Shown here: in pieces, positions 8,034 through 16,269 of the stretch
How positions within the stretch are numbered: position 1 is the first letter of the stretch
Layout of the letters: each line of letters begins with the position of its first letter
DNA from: Halomicrobium urmianum
GTDB taxonomy: Archaea; Halobacteriota; Halobacteria; Halobacteriales; Haloarculaceae
Reading direction: 5' to 3'
Length of the DNA stretch: 64,000 nucleotides
Assembly: GCF_020217425.1 (NCBI RefSeq)
Contig: NZ_CP084090.1
Span: 806,001-870,000 of the forward strand
Notes under the pieces: generated by a model
What the model was told of the DNA's origin: nothing
Database searches by the model: none
The model's input: only the letters and a program-made list of their open reading frames with translations
Position numbers and translations under genes: made by a program

Positions 8034-9255
8034 GGCCGCCGTTGGCGGCAGGCTCGTAATTGCCATTCACGTTCACCGTCCCGCGATTCAAGCGCACGTT
8101 TACGGGTGCGCCTCCGCCCGACGACTTTTGCGCCGAGCGGAGATGCTTCAGACCAACGTTCTTCGCCGCGTTGTAGTCCGCATGGGGCGAGTAGCCGCAC
8201 TTCAAACACTCAAACACGTCCTGTCCGTCCACAGTCGGGCGGTTGTCTTCGTGGGTGAATCCACACCTAGAGCATCGCTGGCTCGTGTATGCAGGACTCA
8301 CCTGTTCGACTGAAATTCCGACCACCTCGGCTTTGTACTCGACGTACTCGAACAGGCGGCGGAACGCCCATGCGTGAAGCTTCTTGGCGCGAGGCATCCG
8401 CTCACGAGTCCCTGTCAGGTCTTCAAATGCAATCACATCACAGCCGGTTTCGGCGGCTTCCGCAACAAGTTCCTTTGAGACGGTGTGTAAGAAGTGATCG
8501 TAGCGTCCTGTCTCGGTGCGTCCAATCGACTGGATCGTTTCGTGGGCGGCTCGGGTCCCGCGCTGTTGGAGCGACCCGCGTCGCTTCTCGAACTCGCGGT
8601 GCCAGTGATTCAACTCCGATCCGTTCCAGAATGTGCCTGTCGAAGTGACGGCGACATTTTCGATGCCGAGGTCAACGCCGAGGACTGTCCTGTGCTCGTC
8701 GTTGCCTTTGTCGGCTGTCTCGAACTCCACATCCGCCTTTGTTCGGACGTGAAGGTAGAACTCGCCGTCGCGGTAGTGGAGTTCTGCGCCCGTCACTTCG
8801 TAGTCATCATCAAACAAGTACTCCGAGTGGGGAGTCTCGTGGTCCTCGTCAGGAAGGATGTACTCGGCGGTGATGCGTCCTTCGACGGTCGAGAGCGTGG
8901 CGTGGTCGTCGTTGAACGTCGCACACCGCTTGTCGTAGACCAGCGTCGGTGCGGAGAAGTGTGGTTTCCCCGCGTATTCGCCTTGTTTCCACCGAGTGAC
9001 GACGCTCTGTACGGCGTCGGCAGCCTTGTTGCGGGCGTTCCGAACGAGATTTGCGTGGAGTCGCGTCTCGGCCCGCACGTCGTCGTAGGTTTCGCGCTGG
9101 AGATCGGCTTTGCTCGTCGTCTTGTACTTGCCTTGCCATGCGTAATCGACGACGTAGTTGGCGGCCCACAAGAATTCGGAGATGGTTTCGTGGAGGAGGT
9201 CGGTGTCGCTGTCGGCCACATCGAGTTTGACGGGCACGGTGCGACGTACCTCCAT
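7924..9255 (-). CDS. tnpB: RNA-guided endonuclease TnpB (IS1341-type transposase-like protein)
   Basis: 443 aa. An N-terminal helix-turn-helix/wedge part is followed by a RuvC-like nuclease with Asp195 ([10 protein letters not shown]), Glu278 (IAFEDLTG) and Asp360 (HADYNAAKN). A Cys4 zinc finger (Cys328, 331, 350, 353) sits between the last two acidic residues, as in TnpB. All catalytic residues are present, so the protein looks active. Family knowledge: TnpB uses an RNA from the element's right end (omega-RNA/reRNA) to cut DNA next to a TAM, helping the element persist. The 60-residue tail after about 380 is low-complexity and overlaps the predicted RNA scaffold. With no tnpA nearby, movement would need a transposase in trans. 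Confidence 0.93.
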   Translation of the reverse strand: MEVRRTVPVKLDVADSDTDLLHETISEFLWAANYVVDYAWQGKYKTTSKADLQRETYDDVRAETRLHANLVRNARNKAADAVQSVVTRWKQGEYAGKPHFSAPTLVYDKRCATFNDDHATLSTVEGRITAEYILPDEDHETPHSEYLFDDDYEVTGAELHYRDGEFYLHVRTKADVEFETADKGNDEHRTVLGVDLGIENVAVTSTGTFWNGSELNHWHREFEKRRGSLQQRGTRAAHETIQSIGRTETGRYDHFLHTVSKELVAEAAETGCDVIAFEDLTGTRERMPRAKKLHAWAFRRLFEYVEYKAEVVGISVEQVSPAYTSQRCSRCGFTHEDNRPTVDGQDVFECLKCGYSPHADYNAAKNVGLKHLRSAQKSSGGGAPVNVRLNRGTVNVNGNYEPAANGGQNGSPRESPSADSQSARRQTSSDGTRTEANGDAVSE

Positions 9256-9643
9256 CCGTACTTTAGATGTGGAAATATGTTTTTATATTAATAACGATCC
9301 GATTGGGAACTGGCCAGCTAGTGGGGGTGGGTAGCGTCATGCCACGTCGGTTTCTTCTCCGGCCTACTCGCTTGCTTCGATCGTTCCTTAAGACCAGAGG
9401 CCTACCTTGGAGTACGCTGAGAGGCGCTCACTGCCGGCCGGCCTTGACAGTCGATTTCTCGCCGAAGGGCCATCAGAGCGCCGCGTATCGCGTCTCGTCT
9501 CGCAACGTCTCCCTGAGGAATGGTACCGATTGATATACGCCCGTTTACTCGCCTCAGAATAATATTTCAGATACGCCATCGATACGGGCAATAATTGAAA
9601 ATTGTAAAGGTATAAGCGTGAGTGGGCCGCAGTGACTGATACG
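9256..9643. other. 388-bp non-coding stretch between tnpB and pckA
   Basis: It holds the probable left end of the IS1341-type element (up to about 9337, with an AT-rich tnpB promoter around 9275-9300), then AT-richer DNA without a convincing gene, and the pckA promoter (9607-9617). Short open frames here lack codon bias and a start signal. Confidence 0.6.
9607..9617 (+). promoter_or_regulatory. TATA-like box for pckA
   Basis: AAGGTATAAGC lies 27-37 nt ahead of the ATG at 9644, in an AT-rich context. The spacing favours the ATG at 9644 over the GTG at 9632 as start, with a leaderless transcript. Confidence 0.62.
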
Positions 9644-11149
9644 ATGTCAGATCTCGGGATGACGGTCCAATCCCCGGCCGAGCGTCTGCCCGACCCCGCC
9701 GAGACGGATACCGTCGAGTACGATCCGTCGTTCGAGCGCCTGCGCGAGCACTCGCGCGACCTGGAGACCGAGACGGAGTTCGGCTCCCCCGCGTACGTGA
9801 GCGAGCACCGGTCGCGCAACGCCGACGCCACGAAGAACGCGGTCGACGACGAGTTCACCGCGAGCGACTACCAGTACGTCGAGACGGCCTACGACGCCGC
9901 CCACGAGCGGGAGATGGTCTGTCTCGACCGCCGGATCGGCCGCCACCCCGAGAACTCGTACGTCTGTCGCCTGTTCGTCCCGAAGCGGTACGCGCGCATC
10001 GCGCTGGCGTGGGGGAAGCTGCTGGAGCCCGTCGACGGGGACCCGGAGCCGGACTTCTACACCGTCCAGCTCCCCGACCACGACGAGGTCGCCGTCCGCG
10101 TGGTGCCCGACGCGGGCGTCACCGCCGTCCTCGGGAGCGACTACACCGGTGAGGCCAAGAAGTCGTTCCTGCGGCTGTTCATGTACTACGCGAAGCAGCA
10201 GGGCGGTCTGGGTCTCCACGCCGGGACCAAGCGCGTCGACCTGGAGACCGACGACGGGACGGAGACCGTCGGGCAGGTCTTCCTCGGCCTCTCCGGCACC
10301 GGCAAGTCGACGCTGACGGCCCACGGACTCGACCTCGAGGAACCGGAGGAGGCGACGATGCTACAGGACGACGTCTGCGCGCTCCGCCCCGACGGCTCCG
10401 TCGCCGGCAGCGAGGGGCAGGGCCTCTACGTCAAGACCGTCGGCCTCGACGCCGACGAACAGCCCGCTCTCTACGACGCGGTCACCCACGAGTCGGCCGT
10501 CCTGGAGAACGTCCACGCCGACGAGGACGGCGCCGTCGACTTCGACAGCGACGAGCACACGGCTAACGCGCGCGCCGTCATCGAACGCGACCACCTCGCC
10601 TCGGCCGACGACGAGATCGATCTGCCCGGGATCGACCAGGTGTTCTTCATCACCCGGAACCCCGCGATGCCGCCCATCGCGAAGCTCACGCCCGAGCAGG
10701 CCGCCGCCGCGTTCATGCTCGGCGAGTCGGTCCAGACGAGCGCCGGCGACCCGTCGAAGGCCGGCCAGTCCATCCGCGTCGTCGGCACGAACCCCTTCAT
10801 CGTCGGCTCGAAGGGCGAGGAAGGCAACCGGTTCCGCGACCTCGTCGCCGACCTCGGCGCGGAGTGTTTCGTCCTCAACACCGGCAGCGTCGGCGACCGC
10901 GACGTCGGCGTCGACGACACGGTCGCCCTCCTTCGAGCAGTCTCCCGCGGCTCGATCGAGTGGCGCGACGACGACGCCACCGGCCTCACCGTGCCGGCGT
11001 CGGTGCCCGACATGGACGTGAGCCGCTTCGGCGTCGCGGACGCGCTCGACGATCACGAGGACTGCATCGAGCGCCTCCGGACCGAGCGCCGGTCGCACCT
11101 CGCGCGCTTCGACGACCTGGACGACGAGATCGAGGACGCCGTCTACTGA
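9644..11149 (+). CDS. pckA: Phosphoenolpyruvate carboxykinase (ATP)
   Basis: 501 aa from the ATG at 9644. It converts oxaloacetate plus ATP to phosphoenolpyruvate, the entry step of gluconeogenesis. Evidence: the P-loop GLSGTGKST (residues 215-223), the preceding YTGEAKKSFLRLFMYYAKQQ segment, LYVKTVGLD and the C-terminal TRNPAMPPIAKLTPEQAAAAFMLGES, all in the order seen in ATP-type PckA. The length is a little shorter than bacterial enzymes (about 530). It is transcribed alone, with its own TATA-like box. The GTG at 9632 is an alternative start. Confidence 0.9.
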   Translation: MSDLGMTVQSPAERLPDPAETDTVEYDPSFERLREHSRDLETETEFGSPAYVSEHRSRNADATKNAVDDEFTASDYQYVETAYDAAHEREMVCLDRRIGRHPENSYVCRLFVPKRYARIALAWGKLLEPVDGDPEPDFYTVQLPDHDEVAVRVVPDAGVTAVLGSDYTGEAKKSFLRLFMYYAKQQGGLGLHAGTKRVDLETDDGTETVGQVFLGLSGTGKSTLTAHGLDLEEPEEATMLQDDVCALRPDGSVAGSEGQGLYVKTVGLDADEQPALYDAVTHESAVLENVHADEDGAVDFDSDEHTANARAVIERDHLASADDEIDLPGIDQVFFITRNPAMPPIAKLTPEQAAAAFMLGESVQTSAGDPSKAGQSIRVVGTNPFIVGSKGEEGNRFRDLVADLGAECFVLNTGSVGDRDVGVDDTVALLRAVSRGSIEWRDDDATGLTVPASVPDMDVSRFGVADALDDHEDCIERLRTERRSHLARFDDLDDEIEDAVY

Positions 11150-11180
11150 CGGGCGGCGCTCCCGGCGCGCCGAGCGAACG

Positions 11181-11190
11181 ATTTATTGAC
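11181..11190 (+). promoter_or_regulatory. TATA-like box for the VanZ-like gene
   Basis: ATTTATTGAC lies 22-31 nt ahead of the ATG at 11212, so the gene can have its own leaderless transcript although pckA ends only 62 nt upstream. Confidence 0.6.
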
Positions 11191-11211
11191 CGCCGTCCGA
11201 CCACTGGAGCC

Positions 11212-11661
11212 ATGCGCGAGGTTTGTCTCCCGCTGTTGCCGACGTGGGTCCGCTGGCTCGGCGTCGCCGTCGTCGCGGGCGTGATCTTCTACCTGTCGGT
11301 GCTGACCACGCCACCGGCGGAGCCCATCGCCAGACCGTTCTCGTTCATCCCGCTGGACAAGTGGCGTCACTTCCTCGCCTACGCCGCGTTCGGCGGGAGC
11401 CTCGGCTACGCGACGGCGGACTGGGACTGGTCGACGCGGCACCTCGCGGCGCTCGTGCTCGGTGCGACCGTGCTCTACGGCGTCGGGATCGAGGTCTGGC
11501 AGTCGTTCGTCCCGCGGCGGTACATGTCGCTCGGTGACGCCTACGCCAACGCGCTCGGAGCCGTCGTCGCCAGCCCGTGGTTCATCGTCCGGGAACGGGC
11601 CGAGTTCGTCGAACTCCGGGCGTGGCTCGGATCGCTGACCGGCGACGGAGAACCGGCCTGA
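11212..11661 (+). CDS. VanZ-like membrane protein
   Basis: 149 aa with four hydrophobic segments. Two conserved VanZ features are visible: the helix-start PLDKWRHFLAYAAFGGSLGY and GIEVWQSFVPRRYMSLGDAYANALGA. The family was named after a teicoplanin-resistance protein, but its function is unknown in archaea, which lack peptidoglycan; a lipid or envelope role is possible. The ATG at 11212 was chosen because it follows the TATA-like box at the expected distance and because upstream codons overlap pckA. It is convergent with the epimerase gene, whose stop codon abuts at 11662. Confidence 0.82.
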   Translation: MREVCLPLLPTWVRWLGVAVVAGVIFYLSVLTTPPAEPIARPFSFIPLDKWRHFLAYAAFGGSLGYATADWDWSTRHLAALVLGATVLYGVGIEVWQSFVPRRYMSLGDAYANALGAVVASPWFIVRERAEFVELRAWLGSLTGDGEPA

Positions 11662-12672
11662 CTACTCCCTGACCGCGTCCAGAAAGTCGCCGGTGGCGTC
11701 GCGCCACGCAGCGATCAGTTCGTCGTCGTCCTCGCTGTCCCAGGGGTCGATCTCGTCCTCGTCCTCCAGCCACTCGATCGTGCGCTCGACGCCCTCGCGG
11801 AAGGAGATCGTGTACTCGAAGTCGAGGTCGCGGCGGGCCTTGCCGTTGTCGAATACCGTGGAGAACTGGAAGTGGTCGAGCAGCATTCCGGTCCGGTCGG
11901 GCACCGCCTCCGCGAGGACGTCCGTCGGGATGGAGACGAGTTCGGGTTCGGGCGCGCCCAGGGCGTCGGCGACCGCCTCGTGGTACTGTCGCCACGTGAT
12001 CACCTCCTCGCTGGTGACGTGGTAGGCCTCGCCGTAGGCGACGTCGTTGCCGACGGCGTTCACGAAGGCGGCGGCCACGTCGTCGCGGTGACACGGGCCC
12101 CACAGGCCCTGGCCGTCGCCGTGGACGATTACGGGCTCGCCCTCGCGGAGGCGGTCCAGGTAGTACGTGCCGGTCCCCAGCGAGTGCAGGACGGGGCCGC
12201 CCTCGCCGTAGGTGCTCCACGGGCGGATCACGGTGGCGGCGAAGTCGCCGCGCTCGTGAGCGGCGAAGAACAGGTCCTCGCACTCGGCCTTGTCCGCGCC
12301 GTACTGGCTGACCGGTGGTTCCCGGGGAGCGTCCTCCTGCACGGGATTGGTCTCCAGCGGCCGGTGGTAGACGTCGACGGTCGAGCAGAAGACGTACTGC
12401 TCGATTTCGCCGGCGAACACCTCGATTGCCGCCTCGGCCTTGTCCGGCGAGAAGCACACCATGTCGATCACGCAGTCCGGGTCGACCTCGTCCCGGGCAG
12501 CGCGGAGGTCCTCGTCCTCGTCGCGGTCGCCGCGGGCGAAGTCGACCTCGTCGGGCACGTCCGCCTCGCTCTCGCCGCGGGTGAAGCAGGTCACGTCGTG
12601 GCCCGCCGCGACTGCCTGACGCGTGATGCCCGTGCTGATCAGGCCGGTGCCGCCGATGATGAGTACGTCCAT
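11662..12672 (-). CDS. NAD-dependent epimerase/dehydratase (extended SDR)
   Basis: 336 aa. The N-terminal Rossmann motif GGTGLISTGI (residues 7-16) binds NAD(P). 'RGD', SKADK-like 'QYGADKAECE' (a Tyr-x3-Lys catalytic pair in YGADK) and VIRPWSTYGEGG match the extended short-chain dehydrogenase group that acts on nucleotide sugars or related compounds. The substrate is not evident; GDP/UDP-sugar 4-epimerase/reductase or RNA-binding CSP41-like members share this pattern. It sits 40 nt downstream of the membrane-anchored protein at 12713..13246 on the same strand and may share its transcript. Confidence 0.85.
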   Translation of the reverse strand: MDVLIIGGTGLISTGITRQAVAAGHDVTCFTRGESEADVPDEVDFARGDRDEDEDLRAARDEVDPDCVIDMVCFSPDKAEAAIEVFAGEIEQYVFCSTVDVYHRPLETNPVQEDAPREPPVSQYGADKAECEDLFFAAHERGDFAATVIRPWSTYGEGGPVLHSLGTGTYYLDRLREGEPVIVHGDGQGLWGPCHRDDVAAAFVNAVGNDVAYGEAYHVTSEEVITWRQYHEAVADALGAPEPELVSIPTDVLAEAVPDRTGMLLDHFQFSTVFDNGKARRDLDFEYTISFREGVERTIEWLEDEDEIDPWDSEDDDELIAAWRDATGDFLDAVRE

Positions 12673-12712
12673 GGCCGATGCGGGACCCGGAGGGTCTTAG
12701 CCTTCGGGGTGC

Positions 12713-13246
12713 CTACAGCAGGTACCAGGCCAGTAGCGCGACGATCAGCAGCTTCTTGAAGAGAACGACGGCGATGATCGTCTGCTGGAGCGACAGCGAC
12801 CGGACCCGCTGGACGACGCCCCGGAGGAGCGCCGGCGACCGCGCGAGTTCGCGCGCGAGGAGTCGGAGTTCGGTACGGAACGTCTCGACCGGCGACCCCT
12901 GCCCCTCGACGTAGGACTCGTGGGCAGTGGGCACCCAGCGGTTCCCGGTGTAGACGACCTCGACCTGCGTCGATTCGAGGTGGCCGACCTGCTCGAAGTC
13001 GAATCCCTCGGACTCGGCCAGCGCCTCGAGCTGGCAGACGTCGCGGTCGTCGTCCAGGTCGTAGGTCAGCCGGACCGCCTCCGTCGTCCACTCGAAGCCC
13101 AGGCGCAGGACGACCTGGTCCTCGCCGACCCAGACGTCCCTGACGGTGGCGCGCTCGACGGTCCCCCGGCACTGCTTGCGCTTCCGGCGGAGGTGCTCGT
13201 AGTCAGAGGAGGGCGGACGCTCGGTCGTGGTGGTCGAGCGGGACAT
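12713..13246 (-). CDS. Hypothetical protein with C-terminal membrane anchor
   Basis: 177 aa, not recognised. Residues 1-20 are Ser/Thr-rich, residues about 20-125 form a predicted mixed alpha/beta globular part (RDVWVGEDQVVLRLGFEWTT, then a run of acidic strands), and the C-terminus ends in a hydrophobic helix, LLIVALLAWYLL, preceded by basic residues. That layout suggests a tail-anchored cytoplasmic domain. The ATG at 13246 follows a TATA-like box (13275-13284) at leaderless spacing. Confidence 0.7.
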   Translation of the reverse strand: MSRSTTTTERPPSSDYEHLRRKRKQCRGTVERATVRDVWVGEDQVVLRLGFEWTTEAVRLTYDLDDDRDVCQLEALAESEGFDFEQVGHLESTQVEVVYTGNRWVPTAHESYVEGQGSPVETFRTELRLLARELARSPALLRGVVQRVRSLSLQQTIIAVVLFKKLLIVALLAWYLL

Positions 13247-13274
13247 CTGACTGATTGACCTTCAGGACGCGATA

Positions 13275-13284
13275 GTTTAATACT
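13275..13284 (-). promoter_or_regulatory. TATA-like box for the tail-anchored protein gene
   Basis: On the minus strand AGTATTAAAC lies 29-38 nt ahead of the ATG at 13246. It is AT-rich within a GC-rich region, consistent with a leaderless promoter. Confidence 0.55.
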
Positions 13285-13380
13285 CTGACGACCGGAAATA
13301 TCTGGCAACCGGACTCGCCCCGCCGCCGGCGTCGCGCCGACCGGCGCAACCCTTTTCGAGGACTCCGCCGAGGTAGGGGT

Positions 13381-14130
13381 ATGGCCACCTTCGACGTCGG
13401 CGTCCAGAGCGTCGTGTACAAGGAGTACTCGCTCTACGAACTGCTCGACGAACTCGGCGAGACGGGCATCGACCAACTGGAACTGTGGGGCCGCCACCTC
13501 GACGCCGAGGACGACGAGGAGACGGTCGCCGCGGCCGAGGACGCGATCGCCGACGCCGGCGTGTCCGTCTGCGGCCACGGCGTCGTCGACCTCGACGACA
13601 CCGGGCAGGCCCGCGAGCACGTGGCCTTCGCCGACCGCATCGGCGCCGACTACGTCACCGTGAACTACCCGCCCGCGCGGGACGACGTCACGGAGGAGCT
13701 GATCGACCTGGCCGAGGAGTTCGATATCGACGTCGGGATTCACAACTACTCCTCGGTCCACCACGACGACCTCTCGAAAGTGTTCTCCTCCATCGACGAC
13801 GCTCGCGACGTCCTCGACGAGTACGACCACCCCCGGCTCGGCCTCTGCGCCGACACCGGCCACTTCCTCGTCGAGGACGTCGACCCCGTGGAGGTGATCC
13901 GGGAGCTGGGCGACCGGATCAACAGCGTCCACCTGAAGGACACCTCCGAGGCGGAGGAGGAGGACGTCCCCGGCGCCGGACGGCTCGACCTCCCCTTCCT
14001 CGTCGACCTGCTCGACGAGCACGCGGACCTGGATGCGCCGCTGGTCATCGAGTACGAACTCCCCGCTGAGCGGGCGACGGAGGCGCTGATCGAGGCCGAG
14101 CGGAACGTCCGGGCGGCCCTGGACGACTGA
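13381..14130 (+). CDS. Sugar phosphate isomerase/epimerase-like TIM-barrel protein
   Basis: 249 aa of the xylose-isomerase-like TIM-barrel superfamily. The metal-binding pattern is visible: a Glu in QLELWGRH, His in GIHNYSS, Asp/His in LCADTGHFL, His in SVHLKDT and a final Glu in VIEYEL. These would coordinate a divalent ion for ketose/aldose isomerisation or epimerisation of a sugar. The substrate cannot be told from sequence. It has a short upstream AT-rich stretch (CCCTTTTCG near 13350) that may be its promoter and no same-strand partner. Confidence 0.85.
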   Translation: MATFDVGVQSVVYKEYSLYELLDELGETGIDQLELWGRHLDAEDDEETVAAAEDAIADAGVSVCGHGVVDLDDTGQAREHVAFADRIGADYVTVNYPPARDDVTEELIDLAEEFDIDVGIHNYSSVHHDDLSKVFSSIDDARDVLDEYDHPRLGLCADTGHFLVEDVDPVEVIRELGDRINSVHLKDTSEAEEEDVPGAGRLDLPFLVDLLDEHADLDAPLVIEYELPAERATEALIEAERNVRAALDD

Positions 14131-14152
14131 TCCTCCGCGCGGCGATCGACGG

Positions 14153-14365
14153 CTAGTCGTCTGCGACCCGGTACTCCGCCGGCGTCCCCCCGACGGCCTC
14201 GACGTCGCCGGCCTCGGCGAGGTCCTCGCAGGCGTCGCGGACGGCCGAGGTCGCGACGTCGCGGCTCCGCCGGGCGATGCGACGCTGGATCTGTCCGACG
14301 CGCAGCGGCTGGTCGGTGTCGGCCAGCAGCTCGCGCACGCGCCCGGCGGTCTCGTCGTCGGCCAC
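14153..14365 (-). CDS. Small winged-helix-like protein
   Basis: 70 aa from a GTG start at 14365. The sequence VRELLADTDQPLRVGQIQRRIARRSRDVATSAVRDACEDLAEAGDVEAV has the helix-helix-recognition-helix-beta-wing layout of small archaeal winged-helix proteins. It could be a DNA-binding regulator or a domain kept from a larger one. Target unknown; the metallophosphoesterase gene (14432..15067) lies upstream on the same strand. Confidence 0.6.
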   Translation of the reverse strand: MADDETAGRVRELLADTDQPLRVGQIQRRIARRSRDVATSAVRDACEDLAEAGDVEAVGGTPAEYRVADD

Positions 14366-14431
14366 GTGCGACCGTCGGGGCGTCGGCGACCGAAAGTGTG
14401 TCTCACTGGCCCGTCAGGCGCTCCGGCGCAC

Positions 14432-15067
14432 TCAAGCGGGCGTCTCGCGAACCGTCAGCTCCAGGGTCTCGGGATCGAGCCGGTAGTAGCACTGCCAGAC
14501 GGGCGCGAGGCTGACGGCACGCACGCCGTGAACGGTCGCCTCCGCGTGGCGCTCGTGGTGGCCGACGAGACAGAGGTCCGGCTCCAGCTCTTCGACCAGG
14601 CGCGTCACGTGCTCGCAGCCGGCGTCGTAGCCGTAGTAGATCAGTCCCTCCGGCGCCTCGTGGGTCATGAGGACGTCGACGTCCTCCAGGGCGGCGACCG
14701 CCTCGACGTCCTCGCGGACGAAGTGCCGCCGCCGGTCGCCCGAGAGTTCGCTACGGGGCTTGTCGTACTGCGTCGGCGCGTAGTTGCCGGAGAGGCCGGC
14801 GACGCGAAGGCCCTCGACCTCGGCCGCGGTGCCGGCCAGCAGGTGGGCGTTACTGACCTGCGCCGGCGATTCCCCCGCCCGGAGCGCGTCGATCACGTCG
14901 AAGTCCTCGTTGTTCCCCCCGACGAACCACGTTGGCACGGGGAGGTCGTAGCGCTGGAGGTCGCCGAGCTGGAGCGCGGCGTCGGCGTCCGCGTCGTCGT
15001 AGGCCGCCGCCAGGGCGTCGTCGTTGTCCGGATCCTCCGCCGCGTGCGCGTCGCCGAGGACGAGCAT
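14432..15067 (-). CDS. Calcineurin-like metallophosphoesterase
   Basis: 211 aa. Metal-binding motifs occur in the expected order: GDAHA near residue 5, LQLGDLQRYD, VGGNNEDFD (GNHD-like, with Asn-Asn-Glu in place of Asn-His-Asp), MTHEAPEG and VGHHERHA. Such enzymes hydrolyse phosphodiesters or phosphomonoesters using two metal ions; the change in the GNHD box is unusual and may alter activity. The ATG at 15067 is preferred because the frame upstream overlaps the AI-2E gene. It is downstream of that gene on the same strand, with a gap of 35 nt, and may be co-transcribed. Confidence 0.83.
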   Translation of the reverse strand: MLVLGDAHAAEDPDNDDALAAAYDDADADAALQLGDLQRYDLPVPTWFVGGNNEDFDVIDALRAGESPAQVSNAHLLAGTAAEVEGLRVAGLSGNYAPTQYDKPRSELSGDRRRHFVREDVEAVAALEDVDVLMTHEAPEGLIYYGYDAGCEHVTRLVEELEPDLCLVGHHERHAEATVHGVRAVSLAPVWQCYYRLDPETLELTVRETPA

Positions 15068-15102
15068 GGTCGAACGGTCGCGTTCCACCGGGGAAAGGCT
15101 GG

Positions 15103-16116
15103 CTACTGTCCGGCGAGCACGGGGTCCTCGTACTCCTCGCGGTAGACGTCCAGCGTCGCCTTCAGCGCGCCGATGATGATGGGGCCGACGAAGATGCCGA
15201 TGAAACCCATCACCGTCAGCCCGCCGAGGATGCCGATGATGATGACCGCGGGGCTGACGCGGGCGTAACGGTCGACCACGACCGGGCGGAGGTAGTCGTC
15301 GGAGATGCCGACGATGATCGCGCCGTAGACCACGAGGAGGCCGGCCGCTATCGGCCGGCCGATCGTGAAGAGGTAGATCGCCGCCGGCCCCCACACGAGG
15401 AAGGAGCCGACCACGGGCAGCAGCGAGAGGACGATCATCACGGCCGTCCAGAAGAAGGCGTTGGGGACGCCCGCGACGAACAGACCGGCCCCGGCGAGGG
15501 AGCCCTGGATGATGGCGACGAGGACGTGCCCGGCCAGCACGGCGTTGGTGATGTGGTTAATCGACTCGAAGAGGTCGTCTTCGACGTGGTCCGGGAGCGG
15601 CAGCACCCACCGGAGCCACTCGAAGAAGGACTCGCCGTCGCGCAGGAAGTAAAAGAGGAGAAACAGCGTCAGACCGAGCCCGACGAGGACATGCGTCAGG
15701 GTACCGAAGACGTCGATGGCGCTGCCGAGCGCCTCCATCCCGCCGTTGCCGGCGGCCGACTGGATCGACCCGACGACGTCGACCTCGACGCCGAGGAGTT
15801 CCTCGAGGCCGGCCTCGAACTCCTCGAGCCCCTCCCCGCCGGAGCCCAGTTCCTCGACGAGCGCGGCGGCGTCGGCGGCGACGGCCCGAATCACAAACGC
15901 CAGCGGCAGGAGCACGGCGACCGTGACCGCCGCGGAGAGCACCGCCGCGGCCTTCGAGGGACCTGTGTGGCGTTCGAGCCGATGCTGGAGCGGGGCGAGC
16001 ACCGACGCGAGGACCACGGCCAGCAGGAAGTACTCGAGGTACGGGAGCACCATCAGCGTCGACACCATCAGGAGCACGCCGGCGACGCCGAGGAGGAACA
16101 CCTTGCTCGTGTCCAT
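15103..16116 (-). CDS. AI-2E family permease
   Basis: 337 aa from the ATG at 16116. Six to eight membrane helices, the first pair being KVFLLGVAGVLLMVSTLMVLPY. The region PLPDHVEDDLFESINHITNAVLAGHVLVAIIQG and the glycine-rich end VMGFIGIFVGPIIIGALKATLDVYREEY match the AI-2E/YdiK/TqsA family. The group exports diverse small molecules or sodium ions, and the AI-2 assignment is not transferable to archaea. It lies upstream of the metallophosphoesterase gene. Confidence 0.87.
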   Translation of the reverse strand: MDTSKVFLLGVAGVLLMVSTLMVLPYLEYFLLAVVLASVLAPLQHRLERHTGPSKAAAVLSAAVTVAVLLPLAFVIRAVAADAAALVEELGSGGEGLEEFEAGLEELLGVEVDVVGSIQSAAGNGGMEALGSAIDVFGTLTHVLVGLGLTLFLLFYFLRDGESFFEWLRWVLPLPDHVEDDLFESINHITNAVLAGHVLVAIIQGSLAGAGLFVAGVPNAFFWTAVMIVLSLLPVVGSFLVWGPAAIYLFTIGRPIAAGLLVVYGAIIVGISDDYLRPVVVDRYARVSPAVIIIGILGGLTVMGFIGIFVGPIIIGALKATLDVYREEYEDPVLAGQ

Positions 16117-16269
16117 ACCCGTCACAGGGCTCGAACGGAGAAAATGTCGGCGACTGTGGCGTTCGGTCCGAGCGGACTCGGCGGCGGGCGACAGCCTGCC
16201 GCCGACCGCGCGTCCGCGGTTGACCGTGCCGGCCGGGCCCTCAACTGTCACGGGGCCCTACCGGGCGGC

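Larger units (their letters stand above)
7909..9337 (-). mobile_element. IS1341-type (IS200/IS605 superfamily) tnpB-only element
   Basis: The element contains one gene, tnpB, and no tnpA (Y1 transposase). The right end is inferred at the TTTAC (minus strand; + strand 7909-7913) shared with the remnant at 1..59. The left end is uncertain: the + strand at about 9321-9337 has AGTGGGGGTGGGTAG, 12/15 identical to AGTAGGGAGGGGTAG near the right end on the minus strand, which may mark it. GC content around tnpB is lower than in neighbours, consistent with transfer. Confidence 0.7.

Noticed and set aside
9267-9533. An open frame of about 88 codons between tnpB and pckA.
   Set aside because: Codon use and composition are not like the neighbours, it overlaps the likely IS left end, and no promoter fits.
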